Assembly: GCA_003508755.1 (NCBI GenBank) | Contig: DNTK01000171.1 | Coordinates: forward strand, 1 to 16,731 | Source: Bacteroidales bacterium | Lineage (GTDB): Bacteria > Bacteroidota > Bacteroidia > Bacteroidales > UBA10428 | DNA: 16,731 nt | Direction of reading: 5' to 3' | In this document: one piece after another, positions 1 to 9,001 of the stretch | How positions within the stretch are numbered: position 1 is the first letter of the stretch | Layout of the letters: the number at the start of each line of letters is the position of its first letter | Translations under genes and position numbers: made by a program | Notes under the pieces: generated by a model | What the model was told of the DNA's origin: nothing | Seen by the model: only the letters and a program-made list of their open reading frames with translations | The model's database searches: none

Positions 1-1732
1 TAATAACAATCTTTGATTCGGGCAGTGAACCAGGATTCCATGTGCCACCTTCCGCAAGATTCGGCCACATAAAATATATTAATTTAAATGAGCGGCCTCC
101 AGTTTGTGCAATATTGGGGTCCGGAGCAGCATCATTGTAAGGAACAGAATTTATGAAAATATACTCACGTCCCAATTGTCCATAATCATCTCCGGTACGT
201 TCATACAGATTAAACGCACCATCGCGTTCCTGGTCGCGGAACGAGCACATTAACTGCACATTGTTGGTTACATCCCAAACTTCAAAAGGTACATCTACAT
301 AATCCTGGTAGGTGTACTCAGCAGCGGTCACACCTGCAGTAGCCTGAAAAGGCACATGAAACCGATGTGCTTTTTGAGATAAGCCGGGACCAAAACGAAT
401 CTCGACACTCACAAAATCACCGGGCTCAAGGTTGGTTGCTTCTTCCTGATCGCCTGTATTAAATCCGGGGAACAAGTTGCCTGTAAAATTAATAAATGTT
501 AAAAAGCTGGCCGTATTCACGGTTTCGAATCCATCAACCAACCCTTGCTCTGTAACAAGCGTATCGGTAACACCAATCTTCCAAACATCTACTCCACCAA
601 CGTAAGCTGTGTCTTCGTTGAATGGATGGACAGCTATAGTATTGTCATATGAAGGTTGTCCTCCAAGATAATCCACCAATTCTCCTGAGCTATTGTAAAC
701 AAGGTTCCATGAAATACCTCTATCAGAAGAAACATACACATCGGAGCCGCGTGTATTATTCTCAACACTGATAAAAATACGATCTGGATTTGAGGGGCTA
801 ATGGCTATTTCAAACCTTCCATTGCTGCCAACCAATCCACTATCGGCAATTTCCCAGGTGTCGCCGGCATCTTCGGAGCGAATAATACCCAGTTCATTTA
901 CACCTGCAAATACGTAGTTAAAATTGCTGGTATCGGCTTTCAGATCTTCAACGCTTGTTTCAGATGCATATACTTCACTCCATGAAATACCACCATCGGT
1001 TGTTTTATACACACCGGTAGTGGTAGCGGCCAGCACAATACTGGTATCCTGGGGATGAATGGCCAGGCGGTTTACATACCTGAAATCTTCATTGCTGGCA
1101 GTAAAATCAAGTTGGGTCCAGCTTTCACCTTTATCGGTACTCTTGAATACACCACCGCCAGTAGTTTGTATGCTCCCAGGGAAGCTTTCGCCTGTACCAA
1201 TAAACAATACATTTGGTTCGGAAGGTGACTGAACGAGTGTAGAAATTGCATGGTAAGGAATATCTTTTGAAATATTTACCCATGAAGCACCCCCATCGGT
1301 TGTTTTCCAGGCACCACCAGTTGCAGAACCAGCAAACCAGGTATTATGGGTTGGATCCGAAACATCAACCACGACAGCCCTTGTGCGGCCGCCCACATTT
1401 CCGGGACCTCGCAACACCCAGTTTATGGTATCGTCGCTCTTGAATGTTCTTCTGTTTTGTTTGGCTTTCTCAAGTTCCAGCATTAAATAGTTGGCTGGAT
1501 AATTCGATTCATCCTCACCAAATTTAGTACGTATACCTTTAAAGTATTTGTCTACTTCTTTGATACGCATTTCCTTGTTACTTTTGATACCTTTCTCACG
1601 GTTTTCTTTTTTCTTCAGGTACTCTGCATGCCACAATCCGTGATCTTCCTGCTCTTCTTTATTGCTTGCAAGGGTAAATACCAGTGCCAATACAATAAAT
1701 AAAGGAGCATAAATAAAAATTCTTTTTTTCAT
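1..1732 (-). CDS. Exported Asp-box (BNR/VPS10-like) beta-propeller protein, C-terminus missing
   Basis: The open frame runs from an ATG at 1732 to the window edge (577 codons, no stop), so the C-terminus lies outside. Residues 1–23 form a signal peptide (MKKRIFIYAPLFIVLALVFT and on) without a lipobox Cys. Residues about 24–95 are Lys/Glu-rich and probably helical. A propeller region follows, opening with GPGNVGGRTRAV, a phrase common in secreted Bacteroidota propellers. Five Asp boxes (S/T-x-D-x-G-x-x-W) end at W151, W205, W251, W293 and W342, for example TTDGGASW, STDKGESW and SSDRGISW, spaced 42–54 residues apart as expected for successive blades. The part after about residue 400 has no repeat I recognise. 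Proteins of this type often end in a type IX secretion sorting domain, which cannot be checked here. Asp boxes are structural and do not prove sialidase or glycosidase activity. The gene starts 6 bases after a small lipoprotein gene, so the two are probably co-transcribed. Function unknown. Confidence 0.85.
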   Translation of the reverse strand, partial: MKKRIFIYAPLFIVLALVFTLASNKEEQEDHGLWHAEYLKKKENREKGIKSNKEMRIKEVDKYFKGIRTKFGEDESNYPANYLMLELEKAKQNRRTFKSDDTINWVLRGPGNVGGRTRAVVVDVSDPTHNTWFAGSATGGAWKTTDGGASWVNISKDIPYHAISTLVQSPSEPNVLFIGTGESFPGSIQTTGGGVFKSTDKGESWTQLDFTASNEDFRYVNRLAIHPQDTSIVLAATTTGVYKTTDGGISWSEVYASETSVEDLKADTSNFNYVFAGVNELGIIRSEDAGDTWEIADSGLVGSNGRFEIAISPSNPDRIFISVENNTRGSDVYVSSDRGISWNLVYNSSGELVDYLGGQPSYDNTIAVHPFNEDTAYVGGVDVWKIGVTDTLVTEQGLVDGFETVNTASFLTFINFTGNLFPGFNTGDQEEATNLEPGDFVSVEIRFGPGLSQKAHRFHVPFQATAGVTAAEYTYQDYVDVPFEVWDVTNNVQLMCSFRDQERDGAFNLYERTGDDYGQLGREYIFINSVPYNDAAPDPNIAQTGGRSFKLIYFMWPNLAEGGTWNPGSLPESKIVI

Positions 1733-1738
1733 TGTAAA

Positions 1739-2167
1739 CTATTTTATGTTTGATTCAGGGGTGAAAGGGATTAATTCTTGCTTGATAATATCGTAAAGAA
1801 AATACTCCGAACCGGATGTATAATCGCCTATTTTCTGGTTACTATGAATATCGGGCAACCTGCTTCCTTTTTGAAGCTGAAAGCTGGTTTCTGACACCCA
1901 TTTTACAAATGCATATTGTCCGCTACTCGTATAGAGTGTATCCAGATTGCTGGGTTGAATAACCGAGAATTTAGCAGGTAATCCATCTGCATCGATTTTC
2001 TCATGCTTAATTACAAACAAGGAAGAGTCAGGGTTATACAAATAAGCTTCCTTTTTAATTTTTTCGCTCGCTTGAACCTCCTTGGTAGTAGCTTTTTTTG
2101 CATTGCAGGAAAAAAGAAAAAGAGCAACAAATAAGAAGGGGTAAATGAAGTAAATGTATTTTTTCAT
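1739..2167 (-). CDS. Small lipoprotein of unknown function
   Basis: This 142-residue protein begins with a classic lipoprotein signal: MKK, a long aromatic-rich hydrophobic stretch, and LFSC with the acylated Cys at position 21. The mature part starts NAKKATTKE and has no acidic residues directly after the Cys, so the usual Bacteroidota surface-export signal is not evident and it may face the periplasm. The rest is polar and probably beta-rich, with no family I recognise. Its stop lies 6 bases from the start of the Asp-box propeller gene, so the two form an operon and may work together on the envelope. A -7-like element sits about 18 bases upstream of the start. The Asp-box partner is the only functional hint. 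Confidence 0.8.
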   Translation of the reverse strand: MKKYIYFIYPFLFVALFLFSCNAKKATTKEVQASEKIKKEAYLYNPDSSLFVIKHEKIDADGLPAKFSVIQPSNLDTLYTSSGQYAFVKWVSETSFQLQKGSRLPDIHSNQKIGDYTSGSEYFLYDIIKQELIPFTPESNIK

Positions 2168-2184
2168 GGTATGGAATTGTTAGA

Positions 2185-2192
2185 CAAATTTA
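2185..2192 (-). promoter_or_regulatory. Candidate Bacteroidota -7 promoter element for the lipoprotein/propeller unit
   Basis: On the minus strand this reads TAAATTTG, an exact match to the TAnnTTTG consensus of the Bacteroidota primary sigma factor. It lies 18 bases before the ATG at 2167, giving a short leader. No clear TTG -33 element is seen at the usual spacing, so the call rests on the -7 element and its position downstream of a terminator. Confidence 0.4.
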
Positions 2193-2294
2193 GTTCTTTA
2201 AATTTTTTAATGCACATATATTGAGAGAAATATGTACCTGTAACCGATAAACGAAATTAATAGAATTCGAACAAGAGGAAATGACAGCTATCAA

Positions 2295-2330
2295 TAAAAA
2301 AAGCAGCTGTAAAAATTTACAGCTGCTTTT
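2295..2330 (-). terminator. Rho-independent terminator of the SusCD operon
   Basis: A perfect 15-bp inverted repeat (2299–2313 with 2316–2330, arm AAAAGCAGCTGTAAA) is followed on the minus strand by a run of seven T. It lies about 50 bases past the stop of the last lipoprotein gene at 2380. With only two bases between the arms, the loop in RNA would open to four or more. A plus-strand reading also gives a T-rich tail, but no plus-strand gene precedes it. Confidence 0.85.
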
Positions 2331-2379
2331 CTTTATTCTAATAAGTATAGATTTACAAAACTAAATTTTGCACTCTACA

Positions 2380-3447
2380 TTACTTCTTCATCAGATCATC
2401 GGGACGTCTGGCATCTCTATTGTTTATCTTGCCGCGGCCAATTTCATTCATATTGATATCCTCAATGATGTAAATACCATTATCAACGATTAGCTTGCAT
2501 AAGGTTGTATTTACAACTTCTCCTGCCCACTCAGCATCATCGATACCCGGATTAAGGGTTGTAAGTGTTTCTGTTTCATCAGAAACTACACTAAATGGTA
2601 AGAAGGAGCCCTGACGTTCAAAGGTAGATGTAATATACATTGGAACATCCTCAACATCATAAGTCGTATCTAATGGAGCTGGCTGAGAAAGGTTGTTAAT
2701 CATAACCAATCCATTTGAAAAGAGTTCGCTAAAGATGTAATATTCTCCATCTGCCAAAATATCAAAGTCGATTTCCATTTCCTCCGGAGTATCACCGGTA
2801 GCGGCATAAATACTAGGATTGAAATTTGCCCAAGGATTAGCTGGGTCATAACCGGCAGCATCGGCAAGGAAAATATCGACGTCTACCCAATCGTAAGTAT
2901 TCGCATATTCGCCACTAGGCTCCACTTCGTATGGAATGAGGTAATCAATCCAAACATCCATTTCCCAACCAAAGGTTGCAACCAATACATCAGAAACCCA
3001 GTTTTGCACTGTCACAGTAATCAGATCATTTGTTGATTCGGGATTAAGTCTGTAGCGGTTTCCAATATCCAAAACTCCCACTCGAAGTTCGTAAGTTTCA
3101 TCCCCTTCGATTTCATAATCGCGGGTGAAAATTATCATCATTTGAGCAGAATCGGTATAGGCAGCTATGGTACCACCTTCAATGGTGAAATCATGATCAT
3201 CAGTACCAGAGATGTCTTCTGCAGTAAAGGTGATGTCATGGTCCATCGGCTTATCGATTTTAACAACGTAGGTAATGGTATCACCTTCTGTTAGCGTTTC
3301 GCCACCAAAGTCATTGGTTAGCGTAGATTTGGGATATCCATCCGGACTGATTGGCGCCTCAGGCTCCTGCTCGAGGTTTTGACAGCCAACCAGACTGATA
3401 AAAAGCACTACTATGCTAAGTATTGCGGCTATATTTATTTTTTTCAT
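2380..3447 (-). CDS. SusCD-associated lipoprotein with a Calx-beta-like N-terminal domain
   Basis: This is a 355-residue lipoprotein with a signal peptide ending in SLVGC (Cys22). The mature N-terminus (QNLEQEPEAP) is acidic and fits surface display. Residues about 45–135 resemble a Calx-beta or related Ig-like fold: GETLTEGDTITYVVKID, later DHDFTIEGG, then an EIEGDETYELRV strand. Residues about 150–330 are a second region rich in Asp, Tyr and Trp, with no recognised family and no catalytic motif. It is the last gene of the operon, 34 bases after the preceding lipoprotein gene and before a strong terminator. Lipoproteins in this position in SusCD operons often bind ligand at the cell surface alongside SusD. 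That role is inferred from position and not shown by sequence. Confidence 0.8.
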   Translation of the reverse strand: MKKINIAAILSIVVLFISLVGCQNLEQEPEAPISPDGYPKSTLTNDFGGETLTEGDTITYVVKIDKPMDHDITFTAEDISGTDDHDFTIEGGTIAAYTDSAQMMIIFTRDYEIEGDETYELRVGVLDIGNRYRLNPESTNDLITVTVQNWVSDVLVATFGWEMDVWIDYLIPYEVEPSGEYANTYDWVDVDIFLADAAGYDPANPWANFNPSIYAATGDTPEEMEIDFDILADGEYYIFSELFSNGLVMINNLSQPAPLDTTYDVEDVPMYITSTFERQGSFLPFSVVSDETETLTTLNPGIDDAEWAGEVVNTTLCKLIVDNGIYIIEDINMNEIGRGKINNRDARRPDDLMKK

Positions 3448-3481
3448 TATTCGTTCAATTTAGAAATTTGTAAATCTAAAA

Positions 3482-4303
3482 CTATTGAGGTGTATAAGTA
3501 GTGTTGTAAATACTACTCCAGCTAGGAGAATAGATTTCATATTCAATCTGAAGAACTCCATTATCCGGATTCACAGATCCGGTAATATTCTGCACCTGGT
3601 TTGAGTACAACTCAACAAGGTTTTGCTGTGGACCGGTAATTACATTACACACTTCATAGAAAGTATATCCGGGGGTACCACCAATATCATCCCAGTGCCC
3701 TACTTTATCTGTGCGGTAAACACCAATATCAAGCTTGGCAATATTTACAACAGAATAAGGACTTATTGGCCCACCGTCTCTTAGTACTTCAACATCGTAA
3801 GTACCTTGTAATTCAGAAGGACAACCGTAATTAAGTGTAATGATATTTGGTTTTCCTGAGCCAACAATATTCGCTGAGGCTGTTACATCGCTTGCAGTTA
3901 ATACCAACACTGGTGATTCTGCAAGAGGAGCACGAATACCTTCTGTAAGCATTGTAAACTCAAAGATACCTAAGTAGTTTTGATTTTCCTTAAGTGTAAT
4001 AGAGGTATTATCGAATCGATAATGTGTATTCTCAACAGCGGTTGAAGACGGGTCTGCAGCCATGGTAACAGTTACATCACCGGATACTTTCGATAAGTTT
4101 GGTCCGGTTAGTTTCACTTTTACGTATACCGGATATTCATTGCCATCGGCAATAAATGTAACCGATTGAGCTGCATCCTGGAAACCGGCTAGGTTAGGCC
4201 CATCACCGATTTTGTTAACTTCTTTATCAACTTCTACACAAGAGATTAGAAATGCAACTCCCAGTAGAACTGACAATATATTTTTTGTTCTTTTCATGTT
4301 CAT
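3482..4303 (-). CDS. SusCD-associated lipoprotein of unknown function
   Basis: This is a 273-residue lipoprotein with signal peptide MNMKRTKNILSVLLGVAFLI and lipobox LISC (Cys22), followed by the acidic sequence VEVDKE, which fits surface export. A second ATG two codons in (at 4297) is an equally good start. The N-terminal half (about 40–155) looks like a Calx-beta or similar extracellular beta-sandwich, with phrases such as GDVTVTMAADPSS and SITLKENQNY. The C-terminal half starts CPSELQGTYDVEV and resembles the compact C-terminal domains of other lipoproteins encoded after SusD; I cannot name its family. Its start is 8 bases from the susD stop, so it is firmly in the operon. It shares overall architecture with the next gene, which may be a distant paralogue. 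Confidence 0.8.
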   Translation of the reverse strand: MNMKRTKNILSVLLGVAFLISCVEVDKEVNKIGDGPNLAGFQDAAQSVTFIADGNEYPVYVKVKLTGPNLSKVSGDVTVTMAADPSSTAVENTHYRFDNTSITLKENQNYLGIFEFTMLTEGIRAPLAESPVLVLTASDVTASANIVGSGKPNIITLNYGCPSELQGTYDVEVLRDGGPISPYSVVNIAKLDIGVYRTDKVGHWDDIGGTPGYTFYEVCNVITGPQQNLVELYSNQVQNITGSVNPDNGVLQIEYEIYSPSWSSIYNTTYTPQ

Positions 4304-4311
4304 TTAGTTTT

Positions 4312-5772
4312 TTAGTTAGCCCAAAATATCTTCGTATTAAACACATCGGGTTGAGCAGGTACATTGGCAGTGTTCGCAGTAATTTCACTGGCCGGATACG
4401 CTAGTCTAACAGGTCTGTCTGGTGTTGAAGCCAGATTAGAAACTGGAAGGCCTGCGGGATAACCGGTACGTGAATAATCAAACCACGACTGCTCAGCAGT
4501 AATACCATTGGTTGCTAACCATTTTTGTGTAATAATTGCCTCAATTTTATTGGGAGAGTTCGCAAAATTAACATTTGGTGTACTTTGACTAATGTAAGAA
4601 GCAGATGATCCTGCACCCAGGTAGTCAAAGGATGCCTGGATACCCAGGTTGAAATGTGTTTCGGCATCGCCAGGAACAGCAAATCCTTTAAAGGCTAATT
4701 CTGCCATATTAAAGTGATGTTCTGCAAGTGTAAAAATTACAGCTTCCATATCGGCAGCTTTCAGGTGACCAGGACCAATGTTCGAAACAAAATCAGCACC
4801 ATATTCATCACCCACATTTAATCCTTGGTCTACGCCCAAGTGGCCGGTAGCAGGTTCTTCATACATAAAATTGATACGAGGATCGTTTAAACCATTCAGG
4901 TAGTCAATAATCCACTGAGTTGCGCAGGTTGCATCGTTTGAAAGAACAACAGTTCCGTCAACTTTCCATCCCAACTCGGCCCAGTACCAGTTTTGCTTAC
5001 CTTCTTCATTTACAAACCCTGGCTGAACAGCCACATTATCACCAATAAATCCTGAACCTTCTGCATTGATTGTGGCAACCTCAGCAGCAATGGTAGCTGC
5101 AGGCCAAACATCGCTTGCACGGGTAAGAATCCTGATTTTTAATGTATTGGCAAACTGTATCCAACTGGTTGAATTACCACCAAACATTGCATCATCAGCT
5201 CCGGGCTCAACACTTGTTGAAAGAGCATCCGCTGCTTTAATCATGGTAATTGCATCTTCAAGCTGAACTAGTAAATCCTCATAAATTGTTGCTGCATCAT
5301 CGTATGCAGGTGTTGGATTCGCACCTCTTAAAAGTGCCTCAGAATAAGGTATGTCACCGTAAAAATCAACCATTAGTTGAAAATGGAAAGCTTTCATAAT
5401 GGCAGCAATACCTTTATAATGACCGTAATCTTCACCCAGATCAGTTAAGTCCTGGTATTGTTTCAAAGTGCTTGAATACGTATCATCAAACAGCTGATCG
5501 TAGAATACTGAAGTAACATTGTAACGGAATTCATCACCGTACCAAGAGAAACCGTATGTTTCACTCCAGTTGTACATCATCATATTTCCAAGATGATTTA
5601 TTCCCCTGTCTTGTTGCATTACTTTAGCAGTATAAACCTGACCCACAGGCAATACTAAGTCGGGAGATACCACTGTCGGATTATTGGGATCGGTGTTAAC
5701 ATCGAGGAAGTCATCACACGACACCGACAGAAGCGCAACTAATATTGTTAATATAAATAATTTCTTTTTCAT
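4312..5772 (-). CDS. SusD/RagB-family nutrient-binding outer-membrane lipoprotein
   Basis: This 486-residue surface lipoprotein forms the lid of the SusC barrel and captures substrate for import. The signal peptide ends LSVSC (Cys19), followed by DDFLDVNTDPNNPT. The acidic residues right after Cys fit the Bacteroidota surface-export signal, and the DVNTDPNNP phrase is typical of the SusD-like_2 branch (PF12771) rather than classical starch-binding SusD. Helical tetratricopeptide-like segments follow, for example GHYKGIAAIMKAFHFQLMVD (about 118–137) with the conserved DFYGDIPYSEAL. SWIQFANTLKIRILTR (about 205–220) and the late segment EAIITQKWLATNG are also family hallmarks. Length is normal. 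It lies 11 bases after susC. The substrate is not deducible, and this branch is found in loci for several nutrient classes. Confidence 0.95.
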   Translation of the reverse strand: MKKKLFILTILVALLSVSCDDFLDVNTDPNNPTVVSPDLVLPVGQVYTAKVMQQDRGINHLGNMMMYNWSETYGFSWYGDEFRYNVTSVFYDQLFDDTYSSTLKQYQDLTDLGEDYGHYKGIAAIMKAFHFQLMVDFYGDIPYSEALLRGANPTPAYDDAATIYEDLLVQLEDAITMIKAADALSTSVEPGADDAMFGGNSTSWIQFANTLKIRILTRASDVWPAATIAAEVATINAEGSGFIGDNVAVQPGFVNEEGKQNWYWAELGWKVDGTVVLSNDATCATQWIIDYLNGLNDPRINFMYEEPATGHLGVDQGLNVGDEYGADFVSNIGPGHLKAADMEAVIFTLAEHHFNMAELAFKGFAVPGDAETHFNLGIQASFDYLGAGSSASYISQSTPNVNFANSPNKIEAIITQKWLATNGITAEQSWFDYSRTGYPAGLPVSNLASTPDRPVRLAYPASEITANTANVPAQPDVFNTKIFWAN

Positions 5773-5783
5773 TTCTGTAAGTT

Positions 5784-8700
5784 TTAAAATTCAATGTTAA
5801 CACTAAAACCATACGAACGAGTTGGAGGACCTGACAGATATCCACCGATACCAATTCCGTTTGGATCGTCAGTAGAACGAGTGTTTCTAAATTCAGGGTC
5901 AGAGAATTTAGTCTGGCCTGATGGAAGTATTGTAAACAGGTTACGTCCAACAAGTCCTACTCTTACTTTGCTGATGTACTTGGTTCCTTCTAACATTTTC
6001 GAAGGAAGTTCGTAATTAAGTGCTATTTCTCTTACCTTAAAGGCATCGGCTACTCGAATATAGTTTTCTTTAATCAGGTTATAATGATCTTGCCAGAAAG
6101 TCATAACACCATTGCTAATTGGAATATTGGTGTTATTTACCCAGGCGCCATCCTCAAGATATACAGAGTTAGGCCATACAAAATCTTTACGACCGGCAGA
6201 AACCGATTCCATTGAACGACCGGTGAATTCCATGAGGTCCATACCTTGTGCATAATAGATATATCCTTTACGCCAGTCCATGGTAGCTGATAATGATAAA
6301 CCCTGCCATCTGAATTCGGTGTTAAATCCGAAAATTACCTCAGGAGTAGTTTTACCTTTTGCTTCCAGCTCGCCAATTACAGGATTACCTGTTGCTGGGT
6401 CGATAACAATTTTTCCATCAGGATTACGCACATACGAGATGGTTTTAATCTGTGGATACGATTTACCTTCGATTGCATAGGTACCATAACCAGCAGTGTA
6501 TACATCAAGTGCAATTTCAGTAATGTTGTCTTTAACTTTCACTACCTTCTGATCGTAGTGTGTTACGTTAACACTTAAGTCCCAAACAAAATCACCCACC
6601 TGAACAACTTTACCACCAAGTGTAATCTCATAACCTTCACCTTCAAGTTCACCGATGTTGGTCAAGAAACTTCTCGCACCGGATGCATCAGCCGAAGTAG
6701 TTGGTACAATCAGATCGGTTGTTTTCGTGAAGAAAACAGCAGCATCCAACGTAAATCTACCTTGCAAAAAGGCTGTATTCAGACCAAATTCAGTTGAGTT
6801 AACACGTTCTTTCTTTAACGATGGGTCTACCGCTTGAGCTGATAAACGGAATCCGTTGATCGATCCATATGGGAAACCTAAATCGCGGAAAAAGTCAACT
6901 GGAGGTCCTGCCTGGAAGTAACGCTCGTTAATAGCATATGGATTTGGATCACGATATACTGTAGAGTTGTTAGCAGTTACCTTCAAGAATGAAAGAACCG
7001 GGTTACCCTGTAGTGCGGGAATGGCTTCGCTTAAGATAACCGACACACCACCACCGGGGTAGAAATAGCTTCTTTCTTCTTTAGGAAGTGTGGAAGTCCA
7101 GTCCTGACGACCAGTAAGGTTTAAATAAACCCAATTCTGGTAGCCTAAAGTTAAATCGGCAAAAACACCGGCAGTTCTTTTTTCCACTGCATCAGCAACC
7201 GCAATTTTTTCGCCGGTACCATTCGAGATATCGTAGAAATCAGGAATACTCAGGTTGTTTGCGCGGATATAGCTGTCGCGGTATTTGCGCGATTGGATGG
7301 CCGAACCTAAGATAGCTTTTAAAGATATATCTTCGGTAATGTTAAAATCACCTTGTAATAGGAAGTCAGCAGTATAGCGTGCATCCTGGTATTCGGTATC
7401 TTCAACAAACGATGATACAGTGGAGTGGTAAGGCTGCAGTACAGGATCATATTCTTGTCTTGCTCTCCAGTTTTTACCAAAACCAGCTACTCTGTTCACA
7501 CCAAACCTGGTTGAAAACGAAATATTATCAACAATATCCCATTTCAGGTTGGCATTACCAATAATACGGTTTGAGCGATCTTTATTTCTGTTTGTACCAA
7601 TGGCCCAGTATGGGTTTTGATAGAAGGCATTGAAATAATTATCGGCATACCCAAAGCTCTCAGGATTTTCCCAATCTTTATAAGATGTTAAAGGAATGTT
7701 AGCAGGTGTATTCAGAACAAACCAATAGAAAGTACGGTCCTGGTCACCAATCTGGTCACCTACAACCGATGTTTCATCGGACATGTAACTTGTGCTGATA
7801 CCAAGTTCAACTTTTCCAAGCTTCTTAGAAGCATTTACACGGAAAGTGTAGCGATCATATAAATCACCGGGAATAATACCTTTTGAATGCTGGTTACCGA
7901 GTGACATATAGAAGTTACCAGTTGCGTTACCTCCAGTCATGTATAAGGTATTCTGAACAGTTGTACCTGTGTTGTAGAATTCTTTCAAGTTATCTTTTAC
8001 AGGGGCATAAGGCACTGCCTGATAGCTGCCATCTGCAAAGGTTGGTCCAATCTGACGAAGCTGTCCGTCGAAACGAGGACCCCAGTTGGTATTCTCAATG
8101 TTGTTGTATTCACCATCCCAACCAGTACCATACTCAGACTGGAAATCAGGCATGAAGTTTACAACTTCTAATGTAGTTGCATTCGAGAAACCTAATTTAA
8201 AGCGCTCATCTTTGGCACCTTTTTTAGTAGTAACAATAAGTGCACCGTTAGAAGCATCGGCTCCATAAAGTGCTGCCGCAGTGGCACCTTTCAGTACGTT
8301 AATGCTTTCGATATCGTTGGCATTTAAATCGTCAAATGCACCCGATGAAGCAATAGCACCGTCGATTCCAATAAGGGCCTCATTGTTTGCAGTCGGAGAT
8401 CTCAAACCACGAAGTAAAATCTGGCTTGAAGGATTTACACCGTTGTCCTGCACGTTAATCTGAAGACCGGCTACTTTACCAGCAAGAGCGCTGGCTGCAC
8501 GTGTTGCCTGACCAGCCAAAAGCTTATCAGAATCAACTTCTTCAGTCACATAGGCCACAGCCTTTTTCTCACGAGAGATACCAAACGCCGTAACAACCAC
8601 CTCTTCGAGGCCTGTTACATCCATTTCCATTGCCATGTCGATTGTGGTTTGTCCGCCTACAGCCACTTCTTTCACTTTCATACCAACAAAGCTGAAAACA

Positions 8701-8909
8701 AGAGTAGCATCAGAAGGAGCACTAATAGAATACTCACCATCAACATTGGTGGTGGTACCTATAGTTGTACCTTTTACTACAACCGAAACACCAGGTAAGA
8801 TACTGCCGTCATCGGCACTTGTTACCTTACCAGTAATTTGTATGTCTTGCGCGAGGACCGAAAGTCCAAACATAGCAAAACATACAAGCAAGCTTGTAAT
8901 TCTTTTCAT
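5784..8909 (-). CDS. SusC/RagA-family TonB-linked outer-membrane transporter
   Basis: This 1041-residue TonB-dependent importer is powered by the inner-membrane TonB–ExbBD complex and pairs with the adjacent SusD. A signal peptide (1–20, ending VLAQ) precedes a carboxypeptidase-regulatory-like domain (about 23–98; GKVTSADDGSILPGVSVVVK, GTTTNVDGEYSI). A TonB-box-like segment LEEVVVTAFG (101–110) comes next, then the plug domain (about 115–232) with ALAGKVAGLQI, LLRGLRS and the SusC signature ESINVLKGATAAALYGADAS near 201–220. The rest is the 22-strand barrel, with many alternating aromatic strands, ending YGFSVNIEF with the terminal Phe expected for BAM recognition. There is no N-terminal signalling (STN) extension, so control through an anti-sigma factor is not expected. 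It is the first gene of a four-gene operon. The start is supported by the signal peptide. Confidence 0.97.
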   Translation of the reverse strand: MKRITSLLVCFAMFGLSVLAQDIQITGKVTSADDGSILPGVSVVVKGTTIGTTTNVDGEYSISAPSDATLVFSFVGMKVKEVAVGGQTTIDMAMEMDVTGLEEVVVTAFGISREKKAVAYVTEEVDSDKLLAGQATRAASALAGKVAGLQINVQDNGVNPSSQILLRGLRSPTANNEALIGIDGAIASSGAFDDLNANDIESINVLKGATAAALYGADASNGALIVTTKKGAKDERFKLGFSNATTLEVVNFMPDFQSEYGTGWDGEYNNIENTNWGPRFDGQLRQIGPTFADGSYQAVPYAPVKDNLKEFYNTGTTVQNTLYMTGGNATGNFYMSLGNQHSKGIIPGDLYDRYTFRVNASKKLGKVELGISTSYMSDETSVVGDQIGDQDRTFYWFVLNTPANIPLTSYKDWENPESFGYADNYFNAFYQNPYWAIGTNRNKDRSNRIIGNANLKWDIVDNISFSTRFGVNRVAGFGKNWRARQEYDPVLQPYHSTVSSFVEDTEYQDARYTADFLLQGDFNITEDISLKAILGSAIQSRKYRDSYIRANNLSIPDFYDISNGTGEKIAVADAVEKRTAGVFADLTLGYQNWVYLNLTGRQDWTSTLPKEERSYFYPGGGVSVILSEAIPALQGNPVLSFLKVTANNSTVYRDPNPYAINERYFQAGPPVDFFRDLGFPYGSINGFRLSAQAVDPSLKKERVNSTEFGLNTAFLQGRFTLDAAVFFTKTTDLIVPTTSADASGARSFLTNIGELEGEGYEITLGGKVVQVGDFVWDLSVNVTHYDQKVVKVKDNITEIALDVYTAGYGTYAIEGKSYPQIKTISYVRNPDGKIVIDPATGNPVIGELEAKGKTTPEVIFGFNTEFRWQGLSLSATMDWRKGYIYYAQGMDLMEFTGRSMESVSAGRKDFVWPNSVYLEDGAWVNNTNIPISNGVMTFWQDHYNLIKENYIRVADAFKVREIALNYELPSKMLEGTKYISKVRVGLVGRNLFTILPSGQTKFSDPEFRNTRSTDDPNGIGIGGYLSGPPTRSYGFSVNIEF

Positions 8910-8993
8910 AGATTTTTGTTTTAGGTTTACAATAGGTTAACAAATTTTTCTCAATTCTAGTAATAATCTACCAGATAGAAGCTATTGTTAGCT

Positions 8994-9001
8994 CAAATCT
9001 A
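8994..9001 (-). promoter_or_regulatory. Candidate -7 promoter element for the SusCD operon
   Basis: The minus strand reads TAGATTTG, an exact TAnnTTTG match, 84 bases before the susC ATG. This would give a leader of roughly 80 bases. The -33 position falls in a T-rich run with no clear TTG. A second, weaker match (AAAATTTG) lies closer to the start, around 8940–8947. Confidence 0.4.

Noticed and set aside
1..1732. Asp-box protein as a sialidase
   Set aside because: Asp boxes are structural and occur in many propellers. The arginine triad and other catalytic residues of sialidases cannot be identified, and the blade pattern fits VPS10/BNR-like proteins better.
2380..8909. A polysaccharide utilisation locus for a defined glycan
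   Set aside because: No carbohydrate-active enzyme, sulfatase or sugar-sensing regulator is present, so no substrate class can be assigned.
8635..8940. Plus-strand open frame of about 100 codons opposite the susC start
   Set aside because: It is antisense to the well-supported susC signal peptide and N-terminal domain and has no recognisable protein features. The other open frames inside susC, susD, recN and the carrier are likewise shadows.
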